From Ptiloglossa arizonensis (lineage: Eukaryota > Arthropoda > Insecta > Hymenoptera > Colletidae): DNA of 64,000 nt. Each line of letters starts with the position of its first letter. Within the stretch, counting starts at the first letter, position 1. The notes below the pieces were generated by a model. It was not told where the DNA came from, searched no databases, and worked only from the letters and a program-made list of their open reading frames with translations. Positions 61,302 to 64,000 of the stretch are shown here, piece after piece. The DNA is taken from positions 310,001-374,000 of the forward strand of contig NW_027478539.1 in assembly GCF_051014685.1 (NCBI RefSeq), in the 5' to 3' direction. The position numbers and the translations under genes are program-made.

Positions 61302-64000
61302 CACAGTTCTGATGCTCGACAAGCATAACTAGAACGGTCTAGGGGAAAAGTACGCATACCGTTGTAATCGGGCGAGTTTCTACTTTCAGATGCAACAGGA
61401 ATTTTGCGGATCGGTCAATCCGTTCGCGAGATATGGCAGTTTGAAGGTAAGCAACGCTTGAGAAACTCAAAATTTTCGAAGTTCTCATGCTCGAAACGAA
61501 TAACTACAACGGCCTAGGGGAAAAGTACGCAAACCGTTGTAATCGGGCGACTTTCTACTTTCAGATGCAACAGAAATTTTGCGGATTGGTCAATCCGTTC
61601 GCGAGATATGGCAGTTTGTAGGTAAGAAACGCTTGGGAAACTCAACATTTTTGCAGTTCTGATGCTCGAAACGAATAACTAGAACGGCCTAGGGGAAAAG
61701 TACGCATACCTTTGTAATCGGGCGAGTTTCTAATTTCAGACGCAACAGAAATTTTGCGGATTGGTCAATCCGTTCGCGAGATATGGCAGTTTGGAGGTAA
61801 GAAACGCTTGAGAAACTCAAAATTTTCGCAGTTCTGATGTTCGAAACGAATAACTAGAACGGACTAGGGGAAAAGTACGCATACCGTTGTAATCGGGCGA
61901 GTTTCTACTTTCAGATGCAACAGAAATTTTGCAGATTGGTCTATCCGTTCGCGAGATATGGCAGTTTGGAGGTAAGAAACGCTTGAGAAACTCAAAATTA
62001 TCGCAGTTCTGATGCTCGACAAGCATAACTAGAACGGTCTAGGGGAAATGTACGCATACCGTTGTAATCGGGCGAGTTTCTACTTTCAGATGCAACAGGA
62101 ATTTTGCGGATCGGTCAATCCGTTCGCGAGATATGGCAGTTTGGAGGTAAGCAACGCTTGAGAAACTCAAAATTTTCGAAGTTCTCATGCTCGAAACGAA
62201 TAACTACAACGGCCTAGGGGAAAAGTACGCATAACGTTGTAATCGGGCGAGTTTCTACTTTCAGATGCAACAGAAATATTGCGGATTGGTCAATCCGTTC
62301 GCGACATATGGCAGTTTGGAGGTAAGCAACGCTTGAGAAACCCAAAATTTTCGCAGTTCTCATGCTCGAAACGAATAACTACAACGGCCTAGGGGAAAAG
62401 TAAGCAAACCGTTGTAATCGGGCGACTTTCTACTTTCAGATGCAACAGAAATTTTGCGGATTGGTCAATCCGTTCGCGAGATATGGCAGTTTGTAGGTAA
62501 GAAACGCTTGAGAAACTCAACATTTTTGCAGTTCTGATGCTCGAAACGAATAACTAGAACGGCCTAGGGGAAAAGTACGCATACCGTTGTAATCGGGCGA
62601 GTTTCTACTTTCAGACGCAACAGAAATTTTGCGGATTGGTCAATCCGTTCGCGAGATATGGCAGTTTGGAGGTAAGAAACGCTTGAGAAACTCAAAATTT
62701 TCGCAGTTCTGATGCTCGACAAGCATAACTAGAACGGTCTAGGGGAAATGTACGCATACCGTTGCAATCGGGCGACTTTCTACTTTCAGATGCAACAGAA
62801 ATTTTGCGGATTGGTCAATCCGTTCGCGAGATATGGCAGTTTGGAGGTAAGAAACGGTTGGGAAACTCAAAATTTTCACAGTTCTGATGCTCGACAAGCA
62901 TAACTAGAACGGTCTAGGGGAAAAGTACGCATACCGTTGTAATCGGGCGAGTTTCTACTTTCAGATGCAACAGGAATTTTGCGGATCGGTCAATCCGTTC
63001 GCGAGATATGGCAGTTTGGAGGTAAGCAACGCTTGAGAAACTCAAAATTTTCGAAGTTCTCATGCTCGAAACGAATAACTACAACGGCCTAGGGGAAAAG
63101 TACGCATACCGTTGTAAACGGGCGAGTTTCTACTTTCAGATGCAACAGAAATTTTGCGGATTGGTCAATCCGTTCTCGAGATATGGCAGTTTGGAGGTAA
63201 GAAACGCTTGAGAAACTCAAAATTATCGCAGTTCTGATGCTCGACAAGCATAACTAGAACGGACTAGGGGAAAAGTACGCATACCGTTGTAATCGGGCGA
63301 GTTTCTACTTTCAGATGCAACAGAAATTTTGCAGATTGGTCTATCCGTTCGCGAGATATGACAGTTTGGAGGTAAGAAACGCTTGAGAAACTCAAAATTA
63401 TCGCAGTTCTGATGCTCGACAAGCATAACTAGAACGGTCTAGGGGAAATGTACGCATACCGTTGCAATCGGGCGACTTTCTACTTTCAGATGCAACAGAA
63501 ATTTTGCGGATTGGTCAATCCGTTCGCGTGATATGGCAGTTTGGAGGTAAGAAACGGTTGAGAAACTCAAAATTATCGCAGTTCTGATGCTCGACAAGCA
63601 TAACTAGAACGGTCTAGCGGAAATGTATGCATACCGTTGCAATCGGGCGACTTTCTACTTTCAGATGCAACAGAAATTTTGCGGATTGGTCAATCCGTTC
63701 GCGAGATATGGCAGTTTGGAGGTAAGAAACGGTTGGGAAACTCAAAATTTTCACAGTTCTGATGCTCGACAAGCATAACTAGAACGGTCTAGGGGAAAAG
63801 TACGCATACCGTTGTAATCGGGCGAGTTTCTACTTTCAGATGCAACAGGAATTTTGCGGATCGGTCAATCCGTTCGCGAGATATGGCAGTTTGAAGGTAA
63901 GCAACGCTTGAGAAACTCAAAATTTTCGAAGTTCTCATGCTCGAAACGAATAACTACAACGGCCTAGGGGAAAAGTACGCATAACGTTGTAATCGGGCGA
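61302..64000 (+). repeat. Four- to five-unit repeats at the right end
   Basis: The CAGGAATTTTGCGGATCGG unit recurs near 61,391, 62,091, 62,966 and 63,841, giving steps of 700, 875 and 875 bp. The last two steps carry the same companions in the same order: GGTTGGGAAAC with TTTTCACAG, CGACAAGC/GGTCTAGG, CGAAGTTCTCATG. The window ends inside this series, which presumably continues. Confidence 0.8.

Larger units (their letters stand above)
1..64000 (+). repeat. 175-bp tandem satellite array (whole window)
   Basis: The whole window is one head-to-tail array of a 175-bp unit, all in one orientation: 365 full periods plus about 125 bp. The word GCGAGATATG or a close variant recurs at 1, 176, 351, 526, 701 and so on to 63,001 and beyond. 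The hand-derived consensus is about 44% G+C (A 53, T 45, G 45, C 32). Units differ from it mostly by scattered substitutions. No stretch departs from the satellite, so there is no gene-sized gap to describe separately. Known biology: satellites with units near 170-180 bp, megabase-scale homogeneity and higher-order structure are typical of eukaryotic centromeres and pericentromeres. Inference: this is the interior of such an array. A non-centromeric heterochromatic block (subtelomeric or B-chromosome, for example) is the main alternative. I do not recognise the family. Confidence 0.98.
51644..64000 (+). repeat. Array domain 3 (AATTATCG, GAAGTTCTC, GGCCTATCC variants)
   Basis: The start is marked by a unit with AAACGGTTGAG and TTTTCACAG at 51,650, which breaks the regular domain 2 order. 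Characteristic variants are CAAAATTATCG, CGAAGTTCTCATG, CAAGAGAAATT, GGCCTATCC, GTTGCAATCGGGCGACTTTC, CGGTTGGGAAAC and CAGGAATTTTGCGGATCGG. Domain 2 subtypes (GGTCTAGG, CAACATTTTTGC, GGATAAG) persist, so domain 3 looks like a derivative of domain 2 with newer variants added. One intact domain 2 block (53,012-53,979) is embedded in it. The domain has an 11-unit higher-order repeat at 55.9-61.3 kb and 4- to 5-unit repeats at the right end. The window stops inside the array. Confidence 0.75.

Noticed and set aside
2151..63426. About thirty open reading frames of 62-123 codons on both strands, several nearly identical in sequence
   Set aside because: They are all readings of the satellite. Because 175 is not divisible by 3, a frame changes phase from one unit to the next, and occasional loss of a stop codon joins two or three readings. 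None has a domain, a coding pattern or conserved boundaries, and identical ones simply reflect duplicated blocks.
1..64000. Regularly spaced direct repeats resembling a CRISPR array
   Set aside because: The period is 175 bp with no unique spacers. The whole unit is repeated and units differ only by point changes, so this is a tandem satellite.
1..64000. Possible bacterial or phage origin
   Set aside because: There are no genes, ribosome binding sites or operons, and 64 kb of homogeneous satellite with layered higher-order structure is a eukaryotic feature.
1..64000. Promoters, terminators, replication origins, tRNA or rRNA genes
   Set aside because: I saw no such element. AT-rich words in the unit recur every 175 bp and cannot be told apart from ordinary satellite sequence.

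Overview
The window is one uninterrupted block of satellite DNA. A 175-bp unit is repeated head-to-tail from the first base to the last (365 full periods plus about 125 bp). I see no gene, RNA gene, transposable element, inversion or unique-sequence island. The unit is about 44% G+C and keeps 13 CpG sites. Its length is close to one nucleosome repeat, and it is homogeneous over tens of kilobases with layered higher-order structure. That is the signature of a eukaryotic centromeric or major heterochromatic satellite. A plant or other eukaryote with about 170-180-bp centromere repeats would fit, but I do not recognise the repeat family and cannot name the organism.

The repeat register is very strict. 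Units begin (at GCGAGATATG) at 175k+1 up to about 10.1 kb, where one G is lost. They then begin at 175k until about 23.9 kb, where one G is gained and the original register returns. Nothing else shifts the phase in 64 kb, although base substitutions are plentiful.

Diagnostic substitutions divide the array into three domains. Domain 1 (1 to about 28.7 kb) carries GGGCTAGG, TAGTGTTG and TGTGG...GTGAG variants. Domain 2 (about 28.7 to 51.64 kb) carries GGACTAGG, GGTCTAGG, TACTGTCAG, CAACATTTTTGC and GGACTGG...GCAATTT variants. Domain 3 (about 51.64 to 64 kb) carries AAAATTATCG, CGAAGTTCTCATG, GGCCTATCC, CAGGAATTTTG and GTTGCAATC variants. Within each domain, blocks of 2 to 28 units have been copied in tandem or to nearby sites. 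The offsets are whole multiples of 175 bp: 350, 525, 700, 875, 1050, 1225, 1400, 1575, 1925, 2800, 4901 (one of the indels included), 7350 and 8400. The layout therefore records unequal exchange and conversion-like patching.

Each unit carries a 7-bp-arm dyad (CGGATTG/CAATCCG) beside the palindrome TCGCGA, an A4T4 tract, an AvrII-type palindrome CCTAGG whose third base takes all four states across the array, and a 7-of-9 partial match to the CENP-B box. The small open reading frames are by-products of the repeat and are not annotated as genes. All comparisons were made by eye, so block boundaries are approximate (generally within a few tens of bases), and 'no difference seen' means by inspection only.
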